From the NCBI RefSeq assembly GCF_052324685.1, contig NC_135223.1, positions 11,568,266 through 11,632,265 on the forward strand: DNA of 64,000 bases, written 5' to 3'. The first letter of the stretch is position 1, and each line of letters opens with the position of its first letter. A program made the translations under genes and the position numbers. This document shows, in pieces, positions 36,640 through 49,200 of this stretch. Under the pieces are notes generated by a model. It did no database searches. It was not told where the DNA came from and saw nothing but the letters and a program-made list of their open reading frames with translations. Source of the DNA: Brachyhypopomus gauderio (taxonomy: Eukaryota; Chordata; Actinopteri; Gymnotiformes; Hypopomidae).

Positions 36640-38748
36640 ACAAAGTGACTGGTAACCTGAGGTTGCTAATGATGGCAACGGTGCTTGTGGATCCAACTGA
36701 GCATTCTGGAATTTGCACCTGCAGATCATTCTGGGATTTGTAGTATTAGCAGAGCATATGCTGTTCCTCTGGGTTGTACTCTGTCAACTTCTGACCACCT
36801 GTCCACCTGGCTTCTTTCTTCCTTTCCTCCTGATCACTGCCATGGCCAAATATGAAGTCCAGAGCTTCAGCTGCAGTATGTCTATAGGCCATTGTGCTGC
36901 CACATACTGAACTGTGAGCAAGGCCTCAGTAACCTCAGTAAGCCCTATATACATGGGCTGCAATGATTGAAACAGAGTTGCATTTTTTATTCAACAAGTG
37001 TGGTTCCCATGAGATAAAATCTATATTGTCAACAGGTACCTGTGGGGGTTGCCATGAAAGCCAAAAAGTGGCTTAAGATGTATGTGTATATGTGTCTGTG
37101 TGTGCCCATGTGAGTCTGCTCAAGACACCTGCATGTTCAGGTTGGACTGGGAGAGAGCACACCAATACTGTATAAAATAATATATGTATAGCATCGACTG
37201 ATGAAATTCATTCCTACCAGACATGGAATGGTATTCATAGATAGCGGAGTGTTAGTGCCACTGAGACTTTTAGTGACCAAGATACCTGGTGCGACCAGAA
37301 GACTTGCCTCCTTCTCAGCAAATTACTTAAGTGCAGGATTTAGATGGGCCTGACTCTCTGCTCAAAAGGTAATGCTGCATGTGTTTGATAAACTGATCGC
37401 ATAAAATGAAGTCTGAAAATGACATGGAGTCAGTTTTATTGCTTCCATTAAAGGCATGAGAACGTAGGAATATGTATTAAATTCTTAAATATTCTCTTGA
37501 ATGTGTTGACACTGAAATAACTGAGTCTGAATGGTAATAGGTGACAGACAGCATCTACACACAGCTGGATGTCGTGAGATCCAATACATCAGTACCAAGT
37601 TGATACCAAAATGTGATGGTCCTTGTGCTAAAAGGAGAGCAGCCAGCATTGACACTGGAGATTGTGATTTCTCTAGAACTGACGATGGCAACATCCTCCA
37701 CATGTCTGACATCAGAAGCAAAGAGCAGAAGAAGAAGGAAGGTTTCGTGAAATGTCATTGGCAAGGGCAGGTGGAGCAATAGATCCACTGTAACTCCCAA
37801 AAGCATATGAAGATATTTTGCATTTGAGTAGGGTGATCAGGAACACTTTATTGACATCCAAAAGCCAATATGTAAGCAGTGTCATGTAACATTTTGACAA
37901 ACAAAGGGATAAGATATGAAGCCCAATACCAGCGAATCTTGTCTGAGTAAAAAAGTTAAAGTATTTGAGAGTAATCAGATTACATTATATTAATATAGTA
38001 ATCCTTTGGATCAAGTTACATATGGCATACATGTTACATATAGGTAATCAATAATCTGTAATAGGATGCATTTTAAGTTATCCCTCCCAACCCTGCAAAG
38101 GAATGACAACTATGAATCTGCTGATGACGTTTGACCTTGATGTTTAGCACAGGGCGGAGCTCAGCGTATTTAAGGGTGGTGTGGGCCAGAAGAAAGGGAA
38201 AAGGTAAGAGAATGTAAAGTGACCTGCTGACTGAAGTTTAGTCCAGTGGGGTTATGAGCTAAAAGACTGCTGATTTGTGTCTAGGAGACATTCGAGCTTG
38301 CCCAATTATTTTATGCCTGGATTCTTTTCTTTTAAGTTTCACTTTGTTTATTAATAAATTGAACACTAATTAACTTAAAGGAGGTATTCTGTACTCTTGG
38401 TCTGGTGAACCCCATACTCTGTGCTTGACACTCGACATGCATAAATCCTGGTATTCCCGCGGAGCACTTTGTCCTTTGACGGCGAATGCTACATGTCTGT
38501 GCTCAAGAACCTACCAAAAGAAAAATACAGAACAATTGTTATACCTCTTGTTCCTTTTACTAGATGCTTTTAGAATTGCCTTTCACATATTTTTCATCTT
38601 TGTGATACGTATGCAGGTAACTGCTTGAAATGAACATGAGCTTACCTTCCTTCAGACCAGAGCTAGTGGAAAGACTAGCTCATGCTCTTGCACACTGTCT
38701 GAAAGCGTCATATTGCACAATCATGAAAGGAAGTGAAAACGACAGAGG

Positions 38749-38826
<78 letters not shown>

Positions 38827-40141
38827 GTGATGTGCCTCGGCACGTAAGCCATGGTTTACATACTTTCATCTCCTAGTAATAATTAATTAAAATAACAATA
38901 TACCTTTACTACAGCATGAATATCACATTATCAAGACACATTTGCCATGCCAAACAGATACCTTTCTTTTCTACCCTAGTTTTGCATGTGTCTCCATGTT
39001 CAAAACAGACTTGGACATTCAGAATCATTGTCGTTGCCATTGCTATGGAGACTTCATGCTCGTGAACTAAGGTTTGAATATATTACAAAATTAAATTCAT
39101 GTTGTAGTAAATTGCATGGCTGTATTAGGGTAATGAGTAGCAAGCCATTGACTTTTTGTTTAGACCATATAAATTATCAGTTTGTTGTATTTTCGATTTG
39201 GTTCTAAAAGAATGTTAACCCTTTGTGTAGAATGAAAAATTATTTTCAGGGGTGTGTTTCCCAAAACCTTTTGTATAACCTGTATAACAACTCTTATGAA
39301 TAACAATTTACAGGATTTTAGCCAGAAGCAAGAGTTGTTATACAGCATCTCATTAGTTTGAATGGGACTGAGTAAAGCTCTGAGTGAAGCGCTTTAAAAT
39401 TGCTAGCTGGCTATTTTAACAAAAACTAAGAGAAAACATAAAAGCCCTTTCAGGCTTATTTACCTAGCTAGCTACATTTAAAGAGCTTTTCTAATTTAAT
39501 CCCATTGGACTTAATATGATACTGTCTCTCTCATTTCTAGCAAAAAAAACTACAGCATTATTTCATTCATGTCTTACCAGGTTATGTTTAGTCTATTTTG
39601 GTGAATCGTTTGAGACATCATTTAGCTCACCTGTCATAAAATCACTTATCACTATAGTCGTTGCTATATCACAGGTAAACAGCTAAATGCTCTTTAAATG
39701 TAACTAGCTAGCTAGCTAAGTATTTAGACAGAAACTAAGGCTTAAAACCTTGATAAAAAATCCCATTTAACACAACTTAGTTTCTATCTAAATAGCTAGC
39801 TAGGGTATTTAATTAAAAACACTCTTAAAATGTAGCTAGCTAACTACGTTTAAAGAGATTGACTATTATTTCTTACTATTACTAAGTTCTGTTCAACATT
39901 ATGAGAAACTATAATGCAACTGTTGTTTATGGCTAAGAACCTATAGAATCCCTGCATAAAATAATTCATCCAGAAACAGTTATGTTGTGTTGTGGCTGGA
40001 TTTGCAGCGTTTCTGAATTTGCAGAGTGTTTCTGAAATGTAGCACATGTGTTGCTTTGCGTATAGCGCATTTTTCCTTCACAGCGCAATGGACTTTCAGG
40101 GCCACCATAGTTCTTAAAGTTATGTTGTTAAATCGACAATT
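36640..40141. other. Intergenic stretch, no gene recognised
   Basis: No coding exon is supported. The stretch contains a (GA)n tract at 38,746-38,822 and a series of agctagcta clusters around 39,460-39,840 that look like a worn repeat. Confidence 0.5.
38746..38822. repeat. (GA)n microsatellite
   Basis: Nearly pure GA dinucleotide tract. The Glu/Arg ORF over it is an artefact. Confidence 0.95.
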
Positions 40142-40470
40142 CTGTGTTCGAAATAGCGTACTACATACTGGATATTGCATACTGCTCTCAGTATATACTG
40201 CATACTGGTCCTCGTAGTAGTATGCGGTACAGTTTGCAGTATGTGACAAAAGCAAAGCATACTACAGGGTCACGTGAACGTAGCATTGCATGATGGGATG
40301 CAGTACACCATGAAGATAGCTCTGTTTGCGTACTGGAATATTTTGCCGAAGTAGTATGTAATCCGGGGATGTTTTGCATACTGGAGAAATTATTTTTATT
40401 TGCATACTGCATACTGATTTGGGGCCCAAGCAATACGCCAGTAGTATGTAGTATGCTACTTCGAACACAG
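40142..40470 (+). mobile_element. MITE of the catactg family with long inverted ends
   Basis: The left end CTGTGTTCGAAATAGCGTAC and the right end, which on the reverse strand reads CTGTGTTCGAAGTAGCATAC, match over about 25 bp. The interior repeats catactg and its complement many times. I did not find a clear target duplication. The same family is present in pieces at 5.1-5.7 kb. Confidence 0.75.
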
Positions 40471-41021
40471 CCCAAGATCATACCCTATCAGGAAACACAC
40501 TTCTGATCTATTCCATATGCACCATGTGCTGTTGTCATTGTTTATCTGCTTAGAGCATTCTTACACTTTATCTAACCCTAACCTTCTTATTCTGTGGTTG
40601 TAAGAACAAGATCAAGTATCAATCTCGATTTCAAAACTAGTGCTGTGCATGTTGCACTGATGACATTAAGACATTTTGAAATGTTCTGCAATTTCTTCTG
40701 TCATTCTCACTGTTGTACACACAGCAACGGTTACCACAATGCTTATGAACCGTCCCACATGAACTGGTCAAGGGCTGACTAGGCATCAGGGTTTTTTTTT
40801 ATTGTTGTTTTGTTTTAAAGTTTAGCCTTCAGCTGTTGAAATCCAACATGAAAGTGAAGGCAGGCTGCTGCCGTCCAGAAGCAGCCAAGCAGTCCCACAC
40901 TACCTTCAACTTTTTTCACTGTACTTCACGGATATTTTATAGTGCTTGTTTTGATATGATGCATCATTTTCTCCAACTATAATGGTTTTAACATTTACCA
41001 GCCTTTGTCTCTCTTGAATAA

Positions 41022-41120
41022 CTTAAAAAAAAAACACAGCAGGACAATTCAAAATAAAGTTATTTTTAAAATAACTTTAAAAAAAACACAGAACAATTCA
41101 AAATTGTCCTGCTGTATCAG
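41022..41120. repeat. AT-rich inverted repeat
   Basis: acagcaggacaattcaaaat is mirrored by attgtcctgctgt about 45 bases later. The middle contains a second inverted pair, aaagttatttt and aaaataacttt. It is probably a small fold-back element. Confidence 0.55.
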
Positions 41121-41346
41121 GGAAACACTACCGAAATGCGGGAGAGTCCCGCAGCTTCCGGGAGACTTGGGATGTCTGCACACCCAACAAACTGATGGAG
41201 TTACCTAGATACAACGTACAATCCAAAATATGCAAAAAGGTTTTAAAATATCCATTTAAAAGTAGTGATGCATGATGTGCATGTTGTTTTCAGTCATTTA
41301 CATGTTTACAGCGTGACAGACATTATCATAAAGGCACATCTCTGGA

Positions 41347-42335
41347 CAGGCCCGTTGACAGTCTTGCTAGGGCCCGGGACAAGAAAGACTAATGTGCACC
41401 CCCCCCCCGGCGCACGTCATTTGAATTTCGTCATTTGACAATATAGCCACACATCAAAGCTGTTTCTGACAGCTGACTGGTTATATACTTGACGCGTCGC
41501 GAGCGGTGCGAGGGTTCGCGCGAAAATGACGTAATCGCAGTGGCACCGACCGTGTGCGAGGGCCTCGCGCGCTGTCCATGCGAGGTCGTGCACCTCTTGA
41601 CTTTTGTAACTTCGCGCGCGACGCGCTTCAGCGCAATGAACAAAGTCATGTTTGCAGGGTTCATACACCTTTATAATGTGGAATTAAAGCACTTGTACTT
41701 CACTTTAAAGGTCAATTTCAATATTTTCCAACACGTTAAACTTAATTGAGTTAAATATTTATACATTTACTCGAAATAATTCGCTTTTTATCACATTATT
41801 TAATGGTTGTTTATTTTCAAAACGCCCAATCTTAACGTCTTCACGAGAACTGTTCAGTCAGACAGCTATTTGTTGTGAAACAAAGTAGTTACTTTCAAGC
41901 ATTTTCAAGTACTTTAGCCTAAATTCCAGCACTTTTCAAACCTGGAACACAATGCAACATTAAAATTCGTCAGGTAAATGTTTTCCTTTCTTTTCTGCGC
42001 TCCAGATTTCTGTATTTACTTTAACTATCCACCACTGTATTTCCCGCTGTTGTGCGGGTACCAGCCAGTTACGGTCGGTGCTGGATCAAACCATTTTCCA
42101 GTGGGATGCGGGGGTGTATGCACTTAATGGAAAATATGCAAATTGGTTAAAAAACATATATTTTAGCCATTGAATTTATTTTGAGTACAGAATTTTATAT
42201 TAATGAAAGATTTCAAGATTATTTAAAAATTATAGACTTTAAATAAAAAATAAATTGCTGGGCTCTTTGATGGGTCCCCCTGGCCCTGGGGCCCGGGACA
42301 ACAGACCCGGTTGTCCCCCCCTGTCGACGGGGCTG
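41347..42335. mobile_element. Non-autonomous hAT element with perfect 8-bp duplication
   Basis: The element starts CAGGCCCGTTGACAG and ends CTGTCGACGGGGCTG. The flanks TCTCTGGA at 41,339-41,346 and 42,336-42,343 are identical 8-bp duplications. Second-order inverted motifs gggcccgggaca occur near both ends (41,371 and 42,290). It is 989 bp long with no recognisable transposase. The interior has a CpG-dense core at 41,490-41,640 in an otherwise AT-rich body. Confidence 0.9.
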
Positions 42336-42682
42336 TCTCTGGAAGTGGAGGACTGCTGTCATGACACGCAATTCTCAAATCTCATTTCCCCGAAAAAAGG
42401 TGACAGCCACTTCCTGTTGGTTACACTAGCATGCGTATATGATGTGTAAGATAAAGCCAGTAAGTGGAGACCGCATGACATGGATTTCAAATGAAATGGG
42501 GAATTGAGCAAGTTCTTGATAAAAAACTTTAGCTGTGTAATGCAGTAAAGAATAGAGCATCATTCACTGGATATTGTAGCAGCACGGTGTACCATCCTGG
42601 TAGTCATTAGCAAACTTTAGGAAGCCAGGAATTAATCGCAATGAATCTATCCATTTCTCTGAATTCAATAACGCAGAACCAG

Positions 42683-43168
42683 TGTAACATGGGGAGTTGC
42701 CAACAGCGGGGAAACCGTCCGACCACCATGGGTTTTTTTAAGATGCAAGAACCCAAGTGCTAAGTGTCTGAGATGCAAACAAATAGCTCAGCTGATACAA
42801 TTCGGGTAAAAACATTCTGGCAACATTAAAACCAAACCCCAGGAGAAGAGTTGGCTATCTCAAGGAGTGAAAGAAACAATAAAAATAACTTTCCTAAAGC
42901 CAAAGACTACAAAATCAGGTAAGTAAAAGTTACAAGACCTGAGAATTGCACAGATAAAAAAAACAAATAAAATGGAAAAGTATCCCAGGAAACTTCTCAA
43001 TAATAAATATACCATTACTGGCTGAACAGAGCCGCGAGAAAACTCGTGAAAAGAATTAACAAAGAGTAAGCTAAGTCAGCCTATATAAAGCCTTCAAGGC
43101 AGGTGTAGCTCATTCCAACTAATTAGGCTGGTTTAGCGGATCGGCTCCCTCTAGTGTTGGCCCTTACA
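42683..43168 (+). mobile_element. Possible solo LTR
   Basis: The stretch starts TGTAACATGGGG and ends GGCCCTTACA (TG...CA), with ccag on the left and gccag on the right as a possible short duplication. A TATA-like cctatataaagcc lies at about 43,080. Only one copy is in the window, so this rests on the ends and the promoter-like content. Confidence 0.35.
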
Positions 43169-43767
43169 GCCAGACTCAGTACTGTTAATACTTTCGCGGA
43201 ACTTACAGGAGCAGCGTTCTTGCTTCATAAAAAAGTTATTGTCGTCATATATGTAAAACAAGGACCAGCACATAGACACTGATACAAAATACAAAACATG
43301 GGATGGAGTTACATTTACAACATTATAGGGATCAGTGATAAATGCAGCGATTCAATCCAATATTAAATTCAACTTACTTCCTTTGGCAGTCCAGAACAAT
43401 ATAAATATATAGCACGTCAGTAAGAGTGCGTACGCATTCATTTGTGTACATTTGCGTATAAGTGTCAGTTTATCTGTACAACCAATAGTGAATATAAACT
43501 CATGTCCGTTTTGGAATAGAGCAGTGGTTGTTTACATCTACCAACACATCCGCATGACCGTAGATATAATTGTTTCGTTGTAATGAAACAGATACTAAAA
43601 GCTTTGTATTCATCAGATTCCGGTGGGATGCAATGTGGGATGAACAGAGATACAATTCTCAAATCGTAGCGTAGCCATCTATATGCTTGTGTAACGGTAC
43701 AAAATACACAGAACCAGTCTTCTTCGACAGATCGACGTGCCGAGACGTGGAACAGTCTTACTTAGGC

Positions 43768-43775
43768 TATAAAAA
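43768..43775 (+). promoter_or_regulatory. TATA box of the GLUT gene
   Basis: TATAAAAA in the context ggctataaaaaggacg. A start site about 30 bases downstream would give a short non-coding exon ending at 43,826 (agacag before the donor gtatgc). The next exon would begin at 44,442 after ttttgacag and carry the ATG at 44,494. Confidence 0.6.
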
Positions 43776-44493
43776 GGACGAAGTGGACCAGATCTACTCA
43801 ATCTCAAAGGACTAATCTAGAGACAGGTATGCTTGTCTAAAATTTTATGATTAATTGATCAATGTTTTATTATATTGATTTATAGGAATAAATCAACCTT
43901 AATTAATATTAAACTAAAACAAATAGATTTTTAAGTAGCGTCTTCTAAATATGACTTGATAATAATTGTAACAGTAAAAAGCGCTCTTTCAAAATGTCTT
44001 TATATTGAAGCTACTTCAGATATATGAATAAAATTTCTGGACTTTTAATCATGGTTTCTAAAGCAAACATCTACTGCCTTAAATGAGTTGTCATGTCATT
44101 TTCCTTTCTTGTAAAGTATGAATTGGCTTTTCATACTTTATTCGAAAAAAATGATTCATGCTTTGAAGAAATGAAGCAGGAAGGGAAGCTGTTTTGTATC
44201 CTCTAACTCCCTAGTCGCAAACTGAACTAGGATAAGAGCGAATATTTACAACATTCAATATGTTCATCGTACTCCAACAGACATCCGGTAAATGCGGTCT
44301 CAGAATAAACAGCCTAGAGCACTGACAGACTAATGCACGCCACCAAGTTCATGGTAGTTTATTATCATAAAGATACTTGACGCTGATATGGTCTAAAATG
44401 CAGAACTTTAGATTATTTAAAATACTCCCTGGTTTTGACAGCAAATCAAGATAAAACATAAGAAGTCTCATCACTTGGAGATCCGTGGCCAAG

Positions 44494-46202
44494 ATGGAGA
44501 AATTGGAGGATGGCAAAAAGGTACAACAAAGTTTTGTTATTACTATGTATTGCGATTAGGCCATTTCACTGCAAATGACATTTACCGATTATATTACTAA
44601 CAGTGAGTCTCCACGAGCATTTTTTTAGTACTTTTAGTTTTGAAAAGACATGCAGCAGACATGTGGCCTTGACCACAGCTTTACTGTAGGCTATATTGTC
44701 GAGTTCTTCTAGCTGCAAGTGTAAACATCGTGCACATATAAATTAAACTTGTGATGAATTCAGTATATTCACTATATCTACTTGTTTAGTGCCTGATGTC
44801 CACGGATGTGAAATGTTTAAAGTACCAATTAACGTAGTAAATGTGGTTTAGCATTGCATGTTTTCCCCCTTGATTTTCACTTGAGCAGAACTATATCTGT
44901 TCAACTAAACGTAAAAGAATGAACAGATATAGGTTATATGTAATCTTATGAGAGAAAGCACAGAAGCTAGACTACAGCCAATTATCATGTTCTTTGTTAA
45001 ATATTGTAGAAAAACGTGGTTTAGACATGCAGCTTAACTCGGCGTCAGTTAGGCTACTAACCTAATGCTAACTTAACATGCACAAAATTATGTTATTTTT
45101 TAATTTTAGTTAGCTGAAGGTATGTGAAGGAAGAGATAATTACAATTGGCAGAAGATGACCGAAAATATAAATGAGACACATTTAAACACGTGTTCTGGG
45201 GACTGGATATGAGAGCAATGATTTCCCCCATACATTCTGAGGGGTTTCAGCATGTTTTAACTTGACTGTTTTACCTCGTCCATTATTTGCTTACAGATTA
45301 GGATTCGAAAAACATAAAGAGAGATATCAGAAGGGAGAAGTCTTAGAAAATGAAAAAGTGTGTACAAAATTAAGACTAGACTATCTGGCTAACTATCTAA
45401 ACTATCTGAATTGATGCAGTGTGTGTACTGGCGCGCCATCTATAAATATCTTAGATTGACCTACACATATTCATCATCCTTTGTAACTCGGTTATAGGGA
45501 CATTTCTATGAATTTGCTACACCGCAATCTGTTTCGCAATGTTAGCGTTCATGAAAGGAAGACCCGATATTGCGCATATGAGTTGCGAAAAGAGCTCTAC
45601 CACACAACTGCCTAAATGCTTTGAGTTGTAATATTTTAGTTTACTTTATACATATTAGTTGTTAAGTGTTTTTGGGTAAGGTATCAACATTGGCTGCCCC
45701 TTCTAAAATTTTTAGAAAAGCCCTTAAATAAGTAATTTTCAGAACTCTGGCTAAGGTCTACATCACATTCGCTATAAAAGCAAATAGCGAATTTGAAACA
45801 AACGAACAAAACATCTTCGTAACTGTTGTTTCCTAATAAGCAAATTAAAAGTCTAAGCACGGTTCAGCAGAATGAACCAAAACACCATAACATGGAGGTG
45901 GTCCTTCCTCCTTTAGATTTCTTTAGAGTGAGGAAGCATTAGTCGCATTGGGTACATTTTTCTGCTCTTGTTGGTACATGTTTTGCTGTGTTTGTATTCA
46001 CACTCATGTCCAAGTACAGATCAGACTAATGACTGCATAGCAAGGGTTTTAATGGATGTCAACCTGATATGTGGTATGACATTAGCTTAGCTTTTCATTT
46101 TGTATAAATGAATAATATATAATAATAATATTTATAATAATATTTAGTAACTTCTGTGCAGTGACTAATCACATTACATTAACATTAATCAAAAAGAGAG
46201 AA

Positions 46203-46251
<49 letters not shown>

Positions 46252-49200
46252 AGCTTTGTGGTGAGGACCGCATTCCGCTTCATTCTTTTTTCATCAGTTA
46301 TGTGCACCAAAATGTTCTGTGTGCACCCAGCTGCATATCCTGTTTTTTCAGGATAATTTAATCAAATTTAACTAATTATATTTTTCCTTCATTCTCATTG
46401 TCATTAATTACATTTCTCATCTCATTACATTTCTCTTCTTCTCTCATCTTCCTGCGTTTGTTTTACACAAATGACATTTGTATTCCCCCGTCTCTTTCAC
46501 AGAGGAAGCAGATAACATGTCACTTGCTATTTTGTGTGTGCACGGCAGTCATTGGCTCCCTGCAGTTTGGTTACAACAGTGGAGTCATCAATGCACCCTA
46601 TGAGGTATATGTTTGCACATGTGTTCTCCTGCATAACGCATTATAAAAAGACATTTAGAGACTGTAGCTGACTTCTCCCTCTGTTTCTCTTATTCTCATT
46701 CTCCCTCTATCTCTCTACCTCTCTATCTCTCTTGATCTCATTTTCTCTCTGGTGGTGAGTAGAAAGTGCAGGATTTTTTCAAGAACGTCTCTTTGGAGCG
46801 CTATGGGAAGGACATGGATCCCCGCAAAGTCCAATGGCTGTGGGATTTCACCGTGTCCATAATCAGTGCTGGTGGCATGATTGGAGCACTCAGTGTTGGT
46901 GTTCTAGTCAACAGGTTTGGGAGGTGAGCTGCTAAAAGCTGAACTTGACGGTTGAAGACAGCATCTATTGGGTACCCAGTAGAAGACATTTAATTTAGCA
47001 TTAAAGATAACTGTGGTAATGGGTTAAGAGTTATTCACAGGACTAAAACATTCATTTCACACATCCCACACTGCATAATTATTCCAGAGCACAATTTTTG
47101 CAAGTTTAGTAAAACAACCGTTTAATGCTTGGAACAAGATGCTTACCTTGTTTGCACTAGCAGTTGTACACTCAGATCCGTCTGTGCCCCAATTGTCCTG
47201 CCCTCCCTGTCTCATCTTACGCCGCCTCTGTACCTTACGCCCATGCAGATGCAAGTCTATGATCCTGTGTAATGTCCTGGCTCTGATCGGAGGCGGGCTG
47301 ATGGGCCTGTCCAGCGCGTGCCGCTCGTATGAGATGGTGGTCCTGGGCCGCCTGGTCATCGGTGTCTTCTGCGGCCTCTTCACGGGCCTAATTCCCATGT
47401 ACGTGGGCGAACTGGCCCCCACGGCACTGCGTGGAGCATTTGGCACCCTCCACCAGTTAGGAACAGTCATCGGCATCCTCATAGCCCAGGTGAGATGGAC
47501 TCACATTCAACAAAGCTTTACCCACATTCCCTCTGGAGCGTGGAATCTCTGCATCCTGTTCGTCAATATCTGCAATGACTTTATATCCTAAGGTTCTATA
47601 GTTTTCTTACAGTGGATATTTCACACAATGCACATATCATGATAATATACTGTTGTCATGCACAAGTCACTGTCACATTGTTGTTTTGACTCAACAGCTT
47701 CGCTGTGTCGTCAAACTGTTCGATGAACTTTCGCTATGTCGTCACGACAGATCTTAGGTTTGGAGTTCTTGCTGGGGTCACAGGACCTGTGGCCTCTGCT
47801 GCTGGGCTTGACGGTACTGCCCGCCATGCTCCAGAGCATCCTGCTGCTGTTCTGCTCAGAGAGCCCCAGATACCTGCTCATCAACCAGCAGCAGGAGGAC
47901 AAGGCCCGTCAGGGTAAGCAAAGATACCTCACCCCACCCAAAAAGGCAACCGCCCTTCAAAATCTTCAGCTGGCAAAAGCTACTTAGGTTAAGGCATACT
48001 GTATAATTCCATACCTGCTTTGAATTTTTCAGTAACGATGCTGAAACCAATATGAAACATATGTAATTACAAGCATGAGGAATGAGTATCTGAACCCACT
48101 AGCAGGTTCTGCAAGGCTGTTCGTGTGGGGGAGGGGGAACAACATTGATGCTTTTGTTTGATAACATATCTCTGTGTCTCAGTTTTGGTCCGCCTCCGTG
48201 GTCACAGTGATGTTGAGGATGATATCCAGGAGATGAAGGAGGAAGCAGCGAAGTTGTCGAAGGTGACCAAGGTGTCCGTCCTGGATCTGTTCCGCAACTC
48301 CGCCTACCGGCAGCCCATCATCATCGTTATCGTCATGAACCTCTCGCAGCAGTTGTCTGGCATCAATGCTGTGAGTGTTTTGGACCTTGCCCTGCGTTCA
48401 GCCACACTGTTACCAAGCTTATTGCATCCTCACTTTCCCTCCTCATCTCTCTATCTGTTTAGTTTAGTGCTAATGCTAATTACTTAATGTGCTTGTTTAT
48501 CTGGATGTATCTAGGTATTTTATTATTCAACGGAAATCTTCCTTATTGCTGGAGTTACTGATCCGATCATTGCCACTATCGGTACAGGCGTAGTCAACAC
48601 TATATTTACAGTGGTCTCTGTGAGTATACTACACTTCTACATCCCTTAAGCTATAGTTTATCTGAATGCTGTAGAACATACCTGAATGTTGTCTGCTATT
48701 ATTTATATATGTTTACCAGTTTCATTGCAAGTATTGAAATCTGCCAGTATTCACCACAGTTGAACACAATGTGGTGAAACACCCCACCATGAATCTGTCT
48801 GGTTCTTTCCCTGTCTTTGGGTAACAGCTTTTTCTAGTGGAGAGGGCAGGAAGAAGGACGCTTCAGATGATCGGATTGGGTGGGATGGCCATTTGTGCTC
48901 TCATCATCACTGTCTCTCTGAAGTTGGTAATGGTGAGTGTCATTTGTGGTGTGGTGTCACTAATACTGCTTTTGAACAATTATCTTGATGCATGCAATTG
49001 TGTAACTTAAATATTTAATATTTCTCAGTTTTAAAGAGATTTTTAACATTTAAACACAATAAAATAGCAAACAATATTTATGAAAGTTATTATTTATTCT
49101 TTTATAATTATTTGCTTTAAAGTGCATGATGTGATATATTTTGTGGTCTTCAGACTCTTTATAGATGACCAAGTCCCCCACAGGGAGGCGGCCATGCTTA

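Noticed and set aside
41417..41749. ORFs on both strands in the CpG-dense core
   Set aside because: They are open on both strands because of GC content and resemble no transposase or other family.
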